Shown piece after piece: positions 7,601 through 15,926 of a stretch of DNA of 64,000 nucleotides; positions within the stretch are counted from its first letter, which is position 1, and each line of letters begins with the position of its first letter. A program made the translations under genes and the position numbers. The notes beneath the pieces were generated by a model, which was given only the letters and a program-made list of their open reading frames with translations, searched no databases and was not told where the DNA came from. The stretch covers positions 1 to 64,000 of the forward strand of contig NZ_JAAMPT010000204.1 in NCBI RefSeq assembly GCF_012911605.1, written 5' to 3'. The DNA comes from Flavobacterium solisilvae (lineage in GTDB: Bacteria > Bacteroidota > Bacteroidia > Flavobacteriales > Flavobacteriaceae).

Positions 7601-9684
7601 CTCTTTACAACAAAGTCATTTGTGAAACGGAAATCAATGGAGCGAAAAAAGCGTTTACCGGTTATGCTTTTATTGCAAACGCAAAATCCAAAAGTGTTTT
7701 TTGTTCTGCTCACGATGCCCAAGTAGAAATACTGAGTATTGACAGTTATGAAGAATTAGTAAAAAGCAATTTTACAGGTAGAAAAAGAGATATTCTATTA
7801 AGCAAAGAAATACCGGAAGAATTTACTAATAGCCAATTAAACAACAGCCAATACATCTCTAAAATGGCTATGAAGCTGTTGAGCAATATTGTTAGAGAAG
7901 AGAACGATGATGATAATTATCGCTCAAAAAATGTTTTGGCAACAAACGGCACAATTACATCGACATTAAAAAGACATTGGCAATTAAATGATGCTTGGAA
8001 TGAAATTATTTCTCCAAGATTTAAACGACTGAATGAATTAACCAACTCAAATTTGTTTGGAGATTACAGAGAAATAAATGGACACCAAGTTTTCATCAAC
8101 ACTGTTCCAGAAGAAGCCAACAAAAATTTTGATCCGAAAAGAATAGACCATCGTCATCACGCTTTAGATGCATTGATAATTGCACTAACAACAGAAAATC
8201 ACGTTCAATATCTAAATAACATTTCATCACAAGAAGAAAATGATGAAGAAAAGTTAAAGACAAGAAAAGGAATAAAATTTCAACTAACAAACTCACGCAA
8301 AGGTTTTAATGATGAAAAAGAATGGTACTTTTTACCACCTGCACAAATAAAAAATAAAGACGGAATTGATGTGTTTGAATATCAATTTGGCGAGACGAAA
8401 AGTAAAGTATTTAAGGACATAGCTCAAAAAGCACTCGAAAATACCATTGCAAGTTTTAAACAAAAAAATCGTGTTATTCGTCAAAGATGGAATAAGTATT
8501 TAAAACCAATAGACGGTAAGATAAAAATCGAAACACAAGAAGGATTGAAAGAAGTTGTCAATTATAATGTGAGAAAGCGACTTCACGAAGATACTTTTTA
8601 TGGAAAAGTGAAATTGCAAAATAGGATTATTACAATTAGTCTTGAAAAGGCACTAATTGAAAAATTTGATTTAGTTGATGCTGCCATAACTAAAGAAATA
8701 GAAAATTTAATACAAAATGAAGGTACATCAACACAAAAAATCATTGAAGCATTAAAAATAAAATATCCTAAAGTAAATGTTTACGAAAAATATGTAGCAA
8801 CTCGTTTTGGAAATGAATTAGAATCTTTTGCATCAATACCTTCGGATAAAATAATCAAAGCAATTCAATCTATTACAGATACAGGGATACAAAGGATTTT
8901 GGAAAACCATTTGGATAAATACAAGGAAGTTATTGACGGAAAGACAAAATTTGATACTGAAAATGCATTCTCATCAGATGGTATTAAAGAACTAAACAAA
9001 AACATTACCGAGTTAAATAATGGTAAGTTTCATCATCCCATTTACAAAGTAAGAACAAGCGATGCAATGGGAACTAAGTTTTCTGTTTCAGAAGAAGGGC
9101 AAAAAAGCACAAAATATGTTGTTACAGCAGCAGGAAGCAATGCATTCTGTGGTTTTTACCAAAACGGAAAAGATAGAAAATATTACATTCCAACTTTAAG
9201 AGAAACTGTTGAAAGTTTAAAACAAGGTTTAGAACCTTGTTCTGCTACACATCCTGAAAACTCTGAATACAAATTAATTTTTGTACTCAACCCAAGTGAT
9301 TTGGTATATGTACCAACAGAAGAAGAAATAGAAAATCCGAATTTGGTTGATTTTTCAAAAATGAAAAAAGAGCAAATGAATAGGATTTATAAATTTACGG
9401 ATGGAAGTGGTAGTACGATGAATTTTGTACCTACAAATATTGCAAATCCAATTATTGATATCAAAGCAGAAGAACATAAAAAAATTAAAGACAATTTATT
9501 ATTCTGGGAAGAATCAAATGAAACAAAAAAAGGAATTGTCAAAAAAACAAAACCGCTTTTTAATGAAGTTGGATTAGGATCGGAGAACAAAACCAAAAGC
9601 CAAAATACTTTTGATAGAGAACAAATTAAATCTATTTGTTGGAAATTGAAAGTGGATAGATTAGGTAACATCTTAAAAGCGTAA
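4624..9684 (+). CDS. cas9: Type II-C CRISPR effector nuclease Cas9, unusually large
   Basis: 1686 residues. RuvC-I is GLDLGTNSIGWA (D8). The arginine-rich bridge helix follows at about 60-85 (KRTTLRSPRKL, RRDRL). RuvC-II is IHIELGRE (E845). The HNH motif is YEIEHVFPQE (catalytic H982) with NKVICETEIN downstream, and RuvC-III is DHRHHALDALI (H1179, D1182). About 500 residues follow RuvC-III and should hold the PAM-interacting domain. All catalytic positions are present and the frame is intact, so the enzyme is probably active. It cuts DNA matching a crRNA:tracrRNA guide. It is longer than most characterised Cas9 proteins (FnCas9 is 1629). cas1 starts 9 bases after the stop. No csn2 or cas4 is present, which together with the gene order indicates II-C. 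Confidence 0.97.
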   Translation: MKKILGLDLGTNSIGWALIEIDHENRIVRILGLGSRILTMDAAEIAKFESGAKTESGAAKRTTLRSPRKLNERYLLRRDRLHCVLNLLNALPEHYKLSIEFENAKGKRSGKFNKGTEQKLAYYKDDNGKFQFLFKDAYHQMENDFRKKYPEMFYQKKNGNQTKIPYDWTLYYLRHKAVTDKDFELTKEQLAWITLSFNQKRGYEKVIGQDEKVQKEGELTDSFVGKVQSINKIENEDAYEIILVDNNNDAIELFRYKEETKIPITEIGDLKEVEIVSKYDDEGTIDSKKTEYIINEVREFLITDVRNTGRKIKENFVFEIELETGWIKEQQSKFTPKWKDTKRDFIIKTKYDESGNRILKGADKGRNINIPKEEDWTLMKLKTETSLTSFNTKNKTKGIASFVYYNLLQNPKQKIKADLITVIERDYYREELDIIYKNQEQFHPELKNRSLYEQAIQLLYPNNNSHQNTIKELDFNHLIKEDILLYQRDLKSKKSLIADCVYEKENYERTDEKTGKKYKNPLKAIHKANPLYQEFRLWQFIKRLKIIKKEDGSGELNIDVTSQLLTNNIKEELYNFLNDKENVTEKNILDFLNIKHKELEINSGNYKWNFASEKEPCNPTRYNFILRTKRIKGFDYRAFLTPENEYSLWHFFYSVKKKDEFTKGLSNIFSRLLDKSGLSKEFHADLVRNFSSFGGYTNDYGTYSEKAIKKMLPFLRLGKYWNEKDVEAILSKANQEVKQKVLDKEEINGELKDFQGLWVSSACYLVYGRYSEVGEVQFWQSPYDIENYLKNEFRQHSLNNPTVEKILVETLHVVKDIWKYYGEEIGTDEEGRVIYNKLFDRIHIELGREMKKNNKQKEKDDKNNKENRKANERIVELLRELKKSNSSLQEKSPFQQEKLRILEEGLLSSIEYDKDTTEYKLSNGKITKKEIKDITSKELSKISRSDFERYKLWLDQRYQSPYTGKFIKLSDLFDRKKYEIEHVFPQERITLNALYNKVICETEINGAKKAFTGYAFIANAKSKSVFCSAHDAQVEILSIDSYEELVKSNFTGRKRDILLSKEIPEEFTNSQLNNSQYISKMAMKLLSNIVREENDDDNYRSKNVLATNGTITSTLKRHWQLNDAWNEIISPRFKRLNELTNSNLFGDYREINGHQVFINTVPEEANKNFDPKRIDHRHHALDALIIALTTENHVQYLNNISSQEENDEEKLKTRKGIKFQLTNSRKGFNDEKEWYFLPPAQIKNKDGIDVFEYQFGETKSKVFKDIAQKALENTIASFKQKNRVIRQRWNKYLKPIDGKIKIETQEGLKEVVNYNVRKRLHEDTFYGKVKLQNRIITISLEKALIEKFDLVDAAITKEIENLIQNEGTSTQKIIEALKIKYPKVNVYEKYVATRFGNELESFASIPSDKIIKAIQSITDTGIQRILENHLDKYKEVIDGKTKFDTENAFSSDGIKELNKNITELNNGKFHHPIYKVRTSDAMGTKFSVSEEGQKSTKYVVTAAGSNAFCGFYQNGKDRKYYIPTLRETVESLKQGLEPCSATHPENSEYKLIFVLNPSDLVYVPTEEEIENPNLVDFSKMKKEQMNRIYKFTDGSGSTMNFVPTNIANPIIDIKAEEHKKIKDNLLFWEESNETKKGIVKKTKPLFNEVGLGSENKTKSQNTFDREQIKSICWKLKVDRLGNILKA

Positions 9685-9693
9685 ACCAAAAAA

Positions 9694-10587
9694 ATGATAA
9701 AACGAACCCTTTTCTTCGGTAATCCTGCTTATTTGAGTACAAAAAATGAGCAATTGGTGGTGAGTTATCCTGATAAAGAACAGGAAACTAAAACAGTGCC
9801 TATTGAAGATATTGGGGTTATCGTTTTAGAAAATCAGCAAATCACAATTACTAATGGATTGCTTGAGAAATTAACCAACAATAATGTGGCATTAATTAAT
9901 TGTGACCAATACCACATGCCCATTGGGTTATTGATGCCGTTGAGTGGACACACGGAACAGACGGAACGGTATAGACATCAGATTGAAGCTTCGCTCCCAT
10001 TAAAGAAAAACTTGTGGCAACAAACGGTTAGTGCAAAAATAACCAACCAAGCAGGGTTATTGAAAGAAAAAGGCATACCAATGCGAAAAATGGAACTTTG
10101 GGCAAAAGAAGTAACCTCAGGCGATACATTAAACCACGAAGCCCGAGCAGCAGTTTACTATTGGGAAAAACTATTCAACTTAGAAGGTTTTACACGTGGA
10201 AAAAAGGGTTTGCCTCCTAATAATTTGTTGAATTATGGTTATGCAATCCTTAGAGGAATTACTGCCCGAGCTATTGTTAGCAGTGGTATGTTGCCCACAC
10301 TTGGCATTTTCCATCGCAATAAATACAATGCCTATTGCCTGGCAGATGATATTATGGAACCGTATCGACCGTATGTTGATTTGATTGTATGTCATATAAT
10401 AGAAACGGAAGATACTATTGAGGAATTAACGGTTAACATCAAGAAGGAATTATTGAGTATTGCATCTATTGATGTTAAAATTGATGGAAAAAGTAGTCCG
10501 CTACTAGTAGCAATGAGTAGAACTACAAATTCGCTTTTTGAATGTTTTGAAGGCCGTTCGAGGAAGATTTTGTATCCTGTTTTTTGA
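9694..10587 (+). CDS. cas1: CRISPR integrase Cas1
   Basis: 297 residues. Cas1 with Cas2 inserts new spacers at the leader end of the array. The metal-binding glutamate is in LNHEARAA (E149), the histidine in GIFHRNKYNAY (H207), and the acidic pair is in LADDIMEPYRP (about 216-226). The N-terminal beta domain (FFGNPAYLSTKNEQLVV) and a C-terminal helical domain are complete. Length is normal for type II. It follows cas9 after 9 bases, so the two are almost certainly co-transcribed. Confidence 0.96.
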   Translation: MIKRTLFFGNPAYLSTKNEQLVVSYPDKEQETKTVPIEDIGVIVLENQQITITNGLLEKLTNNNVALINCDQYHMPIGLLMPLSGHTEQTERYRHQIEASLPLKKNLWQQTVSAKITNQAGLLKEKGIPMRKMELWAKEVTSGDTLNHEARAAVYYWEKLFNLEGFTRGKKGLPPNNLLNYGYAILRGITARAIVSSGMLPTLGIFHRNKYNAYCLADDIMEPYRPYVDLIVCHIIETEDTIEELTVNIKKELLSIASIDVKIDGKSSPLLVAMSRTTNSLFECFEGRSRKILYPVF

Positions 10588-10600
10588 GAGCGGAATTTTT

Positions 10601-10645
10601 ACTTCTCGATACATCCCGATTGAAAAAAATCGGGATACTCGAAGT
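10601..10645. repeat. Palindromic intergenic repeat between cas1 and cas2
   Basis: An imperfect inverted repeat with outer arms ACTTC/GAAGT and inner arms ATCCCGATT/AATCGGGAT around an A-rich loop. Sequences of this style (CTCGAAGTGAC at the edge) are commonly dispersed between genes in flavobacteria; I cannot count copies here. It fills much of the 133-base gap between cas1 and cas2. Confidence 0.65.
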
Positions 10646-10720
10646 GACGTTGGGAATGATAAAAGAGATTCCTACGGAATGACAAGATTGAGGGATTGAA
10701 TTTAATATGTTTATAAAATT

Positions 10721-11068
10721 ATGTATGATGAGAATTATACTCGATTAAATCAATATAGGAGTTTGTGGATATTAGTATTTTTTGATTTACCAACCGAAAC
10801 CCGAAAGGATCGTAAAATAGCAACCGCTTTTAGAAAGCGACTATTAGACGATGGCTTCAGCATGTTCCAATTTTCAATATACATGCGCTTCTGCGCCAGC
10901 CGAGAAAATGCCGAAGTACATACAAAACGAATCAAAAACAGCCTACCAGAACATGGGAAAATAGGAGTAATGCAAATCACCGACAAACAATTTGGAATGA
11001 TGGAACTTTTTTATGGAAAAAAACCAGTAGAAACAGACAAACCTTCGCAACAGCTCGAATTGTTTTAA
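10721..11068 (+). CDS. cas2: CRISPR-associated protein Cas2
   Basis: 115 residues. Cas2 is the structural partner of Cas1 in spacer acquisition. The first strand [18 protein letters not shown] carries the conserved aspartate, and [20 protein letters not shown] is the usual ferredoxin-fold helix and strand. The length is within the normal range, with a polar C-terminal tail. It is separated from cas1 by the palindromic repeat, so it may depend on read-through or have its own start in that gap. Confidence 0.95.
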   Translation: MYDENYTRLNQYRSLWILVFFDLPTETRKDRKIATAFRKRLLDDGFSMFQFSIYMRFCASRENAEVHTKRIKNSLPEHGKIGVMQITDKQFGMMELFYGKKPVETDKPSQQLELF

Positions 11069-11187
11069 AACAACAGTAGGATTAAAAAAACCTTCTCACA
11101 AAGAAAACCTATCAATAACCAGAAACAAAATCCTATTTCTAACTCCACTCACAACTCCCAACATTTCAATTAGTTAACCACTGATAC
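11069..11187 (+). promoter_or_regulatory. Probable CRISPR leader (acquisition end)
   Basis: 119 AT-rich bases between the cas2 stop and the first intact repeat. The opposite end of the array has the degenerate repeat, so the leader and the newest spacers should be here. A stretch CACTCACAACTCCCAAC (near 11146) resembles the two repeat ends joined together. No gene is visible. Confidence 0.55.
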
Positions 11188-14032
11188 GTTGGGAATTATA
11201 AGTAAAGATACAATTTTGAAAGCAATTCACAACTAGCAACAAGGACAAGCGAAATTATTTGATGTTGGGAATTATAAGTAAAGATACAATTTTGAAAGCA
11301 ATTCACAACTTAACATAAGCGATTGTCATAATTTGGCGTGTTGGGAATTATAAGTAAAGATACAATTTTGAAAGCAATTCACAACTTTAAAACCAACATA
11401 TATATTTTCAAACAAGTTGGGAATTATAAGTAAAGATACAATTTTGAAAGCAATTCACAACTAATCGAATGCGCTCGGCTTCGATTTCATCGTTGGGAAT
11501 TATAAGTAAAGATACAATTTTGAAAGCAATTCACAACAATTCTTACCTATACCAACACCCGACTCGCGTTGGGAATTATAAGTAAAGATACAATTTTGAA
11601 AGCAATTCACAACGCATCGTGTGAATCGCCCACTCCTGACAAGTTGGGAATTATAAGTAAAGATACAATTTTGAAAGCAATTCACAACTTGCTACTTCAT
11701 ACCTTTCAATAAGTCCTTGTTGGGAATTATAAGTAAAGATACAATTTTGAAAGCAATTCACAACTAATTAAACACCACCAATGGTATCCGCTTTGTTGGG
11801 AATTATAAGTAAAGATACAATTTTGAAAGCAATTCACAACACAACTTACCTAGTTTATTTGATGAAATTAGTTGGGAATTATAAGTAAAGATACAATTTT
11901 GAAAGCAATTCACAACTCCTTGAATGGTGTTAAACACTAGCGGTTTGTTGGGAATTATAAGTAAAGATACAATTTTGAAAGCAATTCACAACTAGTTGTA
12001 CTTTGATAGTATTCGCCATCACGTTGGGAATTATAAGTAAAGATACAATTTTGAAAGCAATTCACAACCAGCGTCAAGATCTACTCTGTTACCTAAAGTT
12101 GGGAATTATAAGTAAAGATACAATTTTGAAAGCAATTCACAACTGGCGCATGGGAAGGTTTTATTTTGAGTATGTTGGGAATTATAAGTAAAGATACAAT
12201 TTTGAAAGCAATTCACAACTTATTGAGCAAAGTGTTGAAACCGAAAAAAGTTGGGAATTATAAGTAAAGATACAATTTTGAAAGCAATTCACAACAACAG
12301 CAATGCTGATATCGCATGATCGCGAGTTGGGAATTATAAGTAAAGATACAATTTTGAAAGCAATTCACAACATACGATAAGTTAGAACGTTCCGGAAAAC
12401 GTTGGGAATTATAAGTAAAGATACAATTTTGAAAGCAATTCACAACGCTACAGATAGTCACAGCTTTATTTTTAGGTTGGGAATTATAAGTAAAGATACA
12501 ATTTTGAAAGCAATTCACAACTTATTTGCGTTTTCTCCATCAATATCTCTTGTTGGGAATTATAAGTAAAGATACAATTTTGAAAGCAATTCACAACTTC
12601 TGCAGCATTCAATTTTTCGAATGCTTGTTGGGAATTATAAGTAAAGATACAATTTTGAAAGCAATTCACAACTAGTGACGAATTCTCAAAAACATTCCAT
12701 GCGTTGGGAATTATAAGTAAAGATACAATTTTGAAAGCAATTCACAACTGTCCAGTCATTGTGTTGTCAAATGCTTGAGTTGGGAATTATAAGTAAAGAT
12801 ACAATTTTGAAAGCAATTCACAACTACTTATTTGTTATTCTCAATTACCATCGTGTTGGGAATTATAAGTAAAGATACAATTTTGAAAGCAATTCACAAC
12901 GTAGCGTCTTCGTGTGTTCCATTATCTCCAGTTGGGAATTATAAGTAAAGATACAATTTTGAAAGCAATTCACAACGTTAGCAGTAATGACTACACACCG
13001 CTTAAAGTTGGGAATTATAAGTAAAGATACAATTTTGAAAGCAATTCACAACTTAACCTCAATAGAAGTAAATTTTTTTACGGTTGGGAATTATAAGTAA
13101 AGATACAATTTTGAAAGCAATTCACAACTACGGAGCATGTTATCAAAGCTTATGCCAAGTTGGGAATTATAAGTAAAGATACAATTTTGAAAGCAATTCA
13201 CAACTGACCTGTCATTGTGTTGTCAAATGCTTGAGTTGGGAATTATAAGTAAAGATACAATTTTGAAAGCAATTCACAACGCAATAGCGGTACAAAATGG
13301 CTTTACGGATGTTGGGAATTATAAGTAAAGATACAATTTTGAAAGCAATTCACAACTGGAGAAGTTGGATATATCGAAAAACATAGGTTGGGAATTATAA
13401 GTAAAGATACAATTTTGAAAGCAATTCACAACTCTAAATACTCAGGCATCCATTTTGTTAAAGTTGGGAATTATAAGTAAAGATACAATTTTGAAAGCAA
13501 TTCACAACGAAATCACTGATGGCTTGTTTGCCTTCTTTGTTGGGAATTATAAGTAAAGATACAATTTTGAAAGCAATTCACAACTACCCAACAAATGCTG
13601 TTTAATCAACCAAAGTTGGGAATTATAAGTAAAGATACAATTTTGAAAGCAATTCACAACTGATGACAAAAAAAAGTGATAGCAGTTTCAGTTGGGAATT
13701 ATAAGTAAAGATACAATTTTGAAAGCAATTCACAACAGAAATACCATCGCTAATGGTGGTATGACGGTTGGGAATTATAAGTAAAGATACAATTTTGAAA
13801 GCAATTCACAACAATGCAAAGTTTTATCAAAATTAAGAAGAGTTGGGAATTATAAGTAAAGATACAATTTTGAAAGCAATTCACAACCATCAATGGTGGT
13901 TTTAATTATGATATTAAGTTGGGAATTATAAGTAAAGATACAATTTTGAAAGCAATTCACAACTGAATTCATACACCTTAATTTTGGTGCCAAGTTGGGA
14001 ATTATAAGTAAAGATACAATTTTGAAAGCAAT
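11188..14032 (-). CRISPR. CRISPR array, 38 repeats and 37 spacers, read on the minus strand
   Basis: The plus-strand repeat is 46 bp, starting GTTGGGAATTATAAGTAAAG and ending GAAAGCAATTCACAAC. Repeats begin at 11188 and recur every 75-76 bases to 13994. Spacers are 30 bp except six of 29 bp (starting 11614, 12069, 12372, 12447, 12598 and 13813). Internal repeats look identical by eye. The last repeat (13994-14032) keeps only the first 39 bases. The tracrRNA anti-repeat shows that the crRNA strand is the minus strand, where the repeat starts GTTGTGAATTGC. Spacers at 12749-12778 and 13205-13234 are near-identical. Many short open frames inside the array are only translations of the repeat. Confidence 0.98.
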
Positions 14033-14167
14033 CATAGAATACCTAGTAAAAATAAAATCCAATGAAATTAAGCAATAACAAATAATAAACAAAAATACTA
14101 ATTAAATATATACTTTTTTAACTACACTTTTTCCCTATTGGCATACATCCTATCAAAAACTTTTTTC
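14033..14167. other. Array-distal flank
   Basis: AT-rich sequence after the degenerate repeat. I see no gene. On the minus strand it would lie upstream of the first crRNA, but no clear -33/-7 promoter pair is visible. Confidence 0.4.
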
Positions 14168-14175
14168 TATATTTG
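14168..14175 (+). promoter_or_regulatory. Promoter -7 box TATATTTG
   Basis: Exact TAnnTTTG match. It ends only 4 bases before the preferred GTG start of the regulator at 14180, so the mRNA could be leaderless. Confidence 0.6.
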
Positions 14176-14179
14176 GGTT

Positions 14180-14596
14180 GTGAATACAACATCAAAACCA
14201 AAACACATCGGCAGAAACATCAGCCGCATCCGTGAACTTCGTGACATGAAACAAGAAGTATTAGCTATCGCAATGGGCGTGAGCCAACAAACCATTTCAA
14301 ACATTGAAAACAGCGAGTCTATTGATGAAGATAAGCTTCTACTGATAGATCAAGCATTAGGCGTTACCTCTGAGGCTATTAAAAATTTCTCAGAAGAATC
14401 TGTAATCAATTATTTTAATACTTTTTCAGATAATAGTGGTAATAACATCTTTACTAATAATTACACTAATTTCAATCCTTTGGACAAATTTATTGAGTTA
14501 TACGACGAAAAAGAAAAACTTTTCGAACGCCTATTGCAAGCCGAGAAAGATAAAGTAACCTACCTAGAAAAACTATTAAACCAAAAAAGTGAATAA
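14180..14596 (+). CDS. XRE-family helix-turn-helix regulator
   Basis: About 138 residues. Residues ~10-65 form an HTH_3 domain (GRNISRIREL, MGVSQQTISNIENSESI, LLLIDQALGV). The C-terminal part ends in a helix (YDEKEKLFERLLQAEKDK) likely used for oligomerisation. GTG at 14180 is preferred because it gives the N-terminus VNTTSKPKHIGRNI, where I recall relatives starting with Met; an upstream TTG at 14138 lies before the promoter box. The target is unknown. It follows the CRISPR array but nothing shows it controls cas genes; similar orphan regulators are common in flavobacteria. Confidence 0.75.
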   Translation: MNTTSKPKHIGRNISRIRELRDMKQEVLAIAMGVSQQTISNIENSESIDEDKLLLIDQALGVTSEAIKNFSEESVINYFNTFSDNSGNNIFTNNYTNFNPLDKFIELYDEKEKLFERLLQAEKDKVTYLEKLLNQKSE

Positions 14597-14608
14597 CTTA
14601 GTAGAACA

Positions 14609-14656
14609 ATAATAGGATTTATTTAATAATCTGTATAGTTAATTTAGGTCGGGTCA
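14609..14656 (+). repeat. Direct repeat, copy 1
   Basis: Starts ATAATAGGATTTATTTA and ends CGGGTCA; 44 of 48 bases match copy 2. Confidence 0.8.
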
Positions 14657-14762
14657 AAATCAGAGAAATTAAACAAACGATGGAAGAATTATAACACAAC
14701 TTTTAATTATAAAAAAAACAGTGTATAGTATTTTTAGGATTAAGAATTATATTTGTATAACC

Positions 14763-14810
14763 ATAATAGGATTTATTTAGTAATCTGTATAGTTATTCTA
14801 GGACGGGTCA
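14763..14810 (+). repeat. Direct repeat, copy 2
   Basis: Second copy of the 48-base sequence at 14609-14656. Differences are at positions 18, 34, 36 and 41 of the unit. Confidence 0.8.
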
Positions 14811-15020
14811 TCACATCTTCCAACTCCCAACTGCTGTATGGCTTAAGTATAGCTTCGCCCTACTTAATGTATGAAGAGTGTATGAAAACCAGCAATTTTG
14901 TAAAATAGCAACCTATTCAGCTAACCCAAGTTCATTTGACATAAACAAAAAAACTATTTTAAGTTTTATCCGATGACAGTATTATCACTCTTTTAACTAA
15001 AATTCCTTAATCATTATTAC

Positions 15021-15028
15021 TATCTTTG
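15021..15028 (+). promoter_or_regulatory. Promoter -7 box TATCTTTG for lipA
   Basis: Exact TAnnTTTG match 19 bases before the lipA ATG. No good TTG is visible at -33. Confidence 0.6.
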
Positions 15029-15047
15029 CCTTGCTAAAAAAGTTGAA

Positions 15048-15920
15048 ATGGAAAACATAATTAATAGCGTACAACCGCCAATTGGCAAGCCAAAATGGTT
15101 AAAAGTAAAACTTCCTATTGGAGAAAAATATACTGAACTTCGTGGTTTGGTCGATAAATATAAGCTGAACACGATTTGTACTTCGGGTAGTTGTCCAAAT
15201 ATGGGCGAATGTTGGGGTGAAGGAACAGCTACTTTTATGATTTTGGGGAATGTTTGTACCCGTTCGTGTGGCTTTTGTGGTGTAAAAACCGGAAGACCAG
15301 AAACTGTAGATTGGGATGAACCCGAAAAAGTAGCCCGTTCTATCAAGCTGATGAAGATTAAACACGCCGTTATTACTAGTGTTGACCGCGATGATTTGAA
15401 AGATATGGGTTCGATTATTTGGTTAGAAACCGTGGAAGCTATTCGTAGAATGAACCCAACAACAACTCTAGAAACTCTTATACCTGATTTTCAAGGCAAT
15501 GAAAAAATTATTGACCGAATTGTAGAAGCCAATCCCGAAGTTGTTTCTCATAATATGGAAACCGTTCGTCGTTTAACGCGTGAAGTTCGTATTCAGGCAA
15601 AATATGACCGAAGCTTGGCGGTATTGAAATATTTGAAAGAAAAAGGAATTCGCAGAACCAAATCGGGAATTATGCTTGGTCTTGGTGAAAAAGAAGAAGA
15701 AGTTATCCAAACGATGCAAGATTTACGCGATAACGACGTTGATATCGTAACTATTGGTCAATACTTACAGCCAAGTAAAAAACACTTACCTGTTAAAGAA
15801 TTCATTACGCCAGAACAATTTGAAAAATACGAAAAAATTGGGAAAGTAATGGGTTTCCGTCACGTAGAAAGTGGTGCTTTGGTTCGCTCATCTTATCATG
15901 CTGAAAAGCATATTTTATAA
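15048..15920 (+). CDS. lipA: Lipoyl synthase
   Basis: Radical-SAM enzyme that inserts two sulfurs into octanoyl groups on lipoyl domains. The auxiliary cluster cysteines lie in CTSGSCPNMGEC (near residues 44-55), and the radical-SAM CxxxCxxC is in CTRSCGFC. The conserved C-terminus VRSSYHAEK supplies the serine ligand of the auxiliary cluster. 290 aa, normal length. The E2 acyltransferase at 49929-51251 in this window is a likely client. The downstream CDF gene starts 6 bases after the stop, so they may share a transcript. Confidence 0.96.
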   Translation: MENIINSVQPPIGKPKWLKVKLPIGEKYTELRGLVDKYKLNTICTSGSCPNMGECWGEGTATFMILGNVCTRSCGFCGVKTGRPETVDWDEPEKVARSIKLMKIKHAVITSVDRDDLKDMGSIIWLETVEAIRRMNPTTTLETLIPDFQGNEKIIDRIVEANPEVVSHNMETVRRLTREVRIQAKYDRSLAVLKYLKEKGIRRTKSGIMLGLGEKEEEVIQTMQDLRDNDVDIVTIGQYLQPSKKHLPVKEFITPEQFEKYEKIGKVMGFRHVESGALVRSSYHAEKHIL

Positions 15921-15926
15921 TTTTTG

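Larger units (their letters stand above)
14597..15020. other. Non-coding region with a 48-bp direct repeat pair
   Basis: No gene is visible. It holds two 48-base copies (14609-14656 and 14763-14810) with four mismatches, 154 bases apart. A TATATTTG box lies near 14748-14755 just before the second copy. Confidence 0.5.

Noticed and set aside
10649..10665. GTTGGGAATGATAAAAG between cas1 and cas2 looks like the start of the CRISPR repeat
   Set aside because: Only the first ~16 bases match, the rest does not, and it belongs to the intergenic palindromic repeat; chance or unrelated similarity is more likely than an orphan repeat.
11500..14092. Several open frames inside the CRISPR array with repeated NCFQNCIFTYNSQ-like peptides
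   Set aside because: They are translations of the repeat itself and have no independent start signals.
14138..14179. TTG start for the XRE regulator
   Set aside because: It lies upstream of the TATATTTG box and adds a hydrophobic segment not expected in this family.
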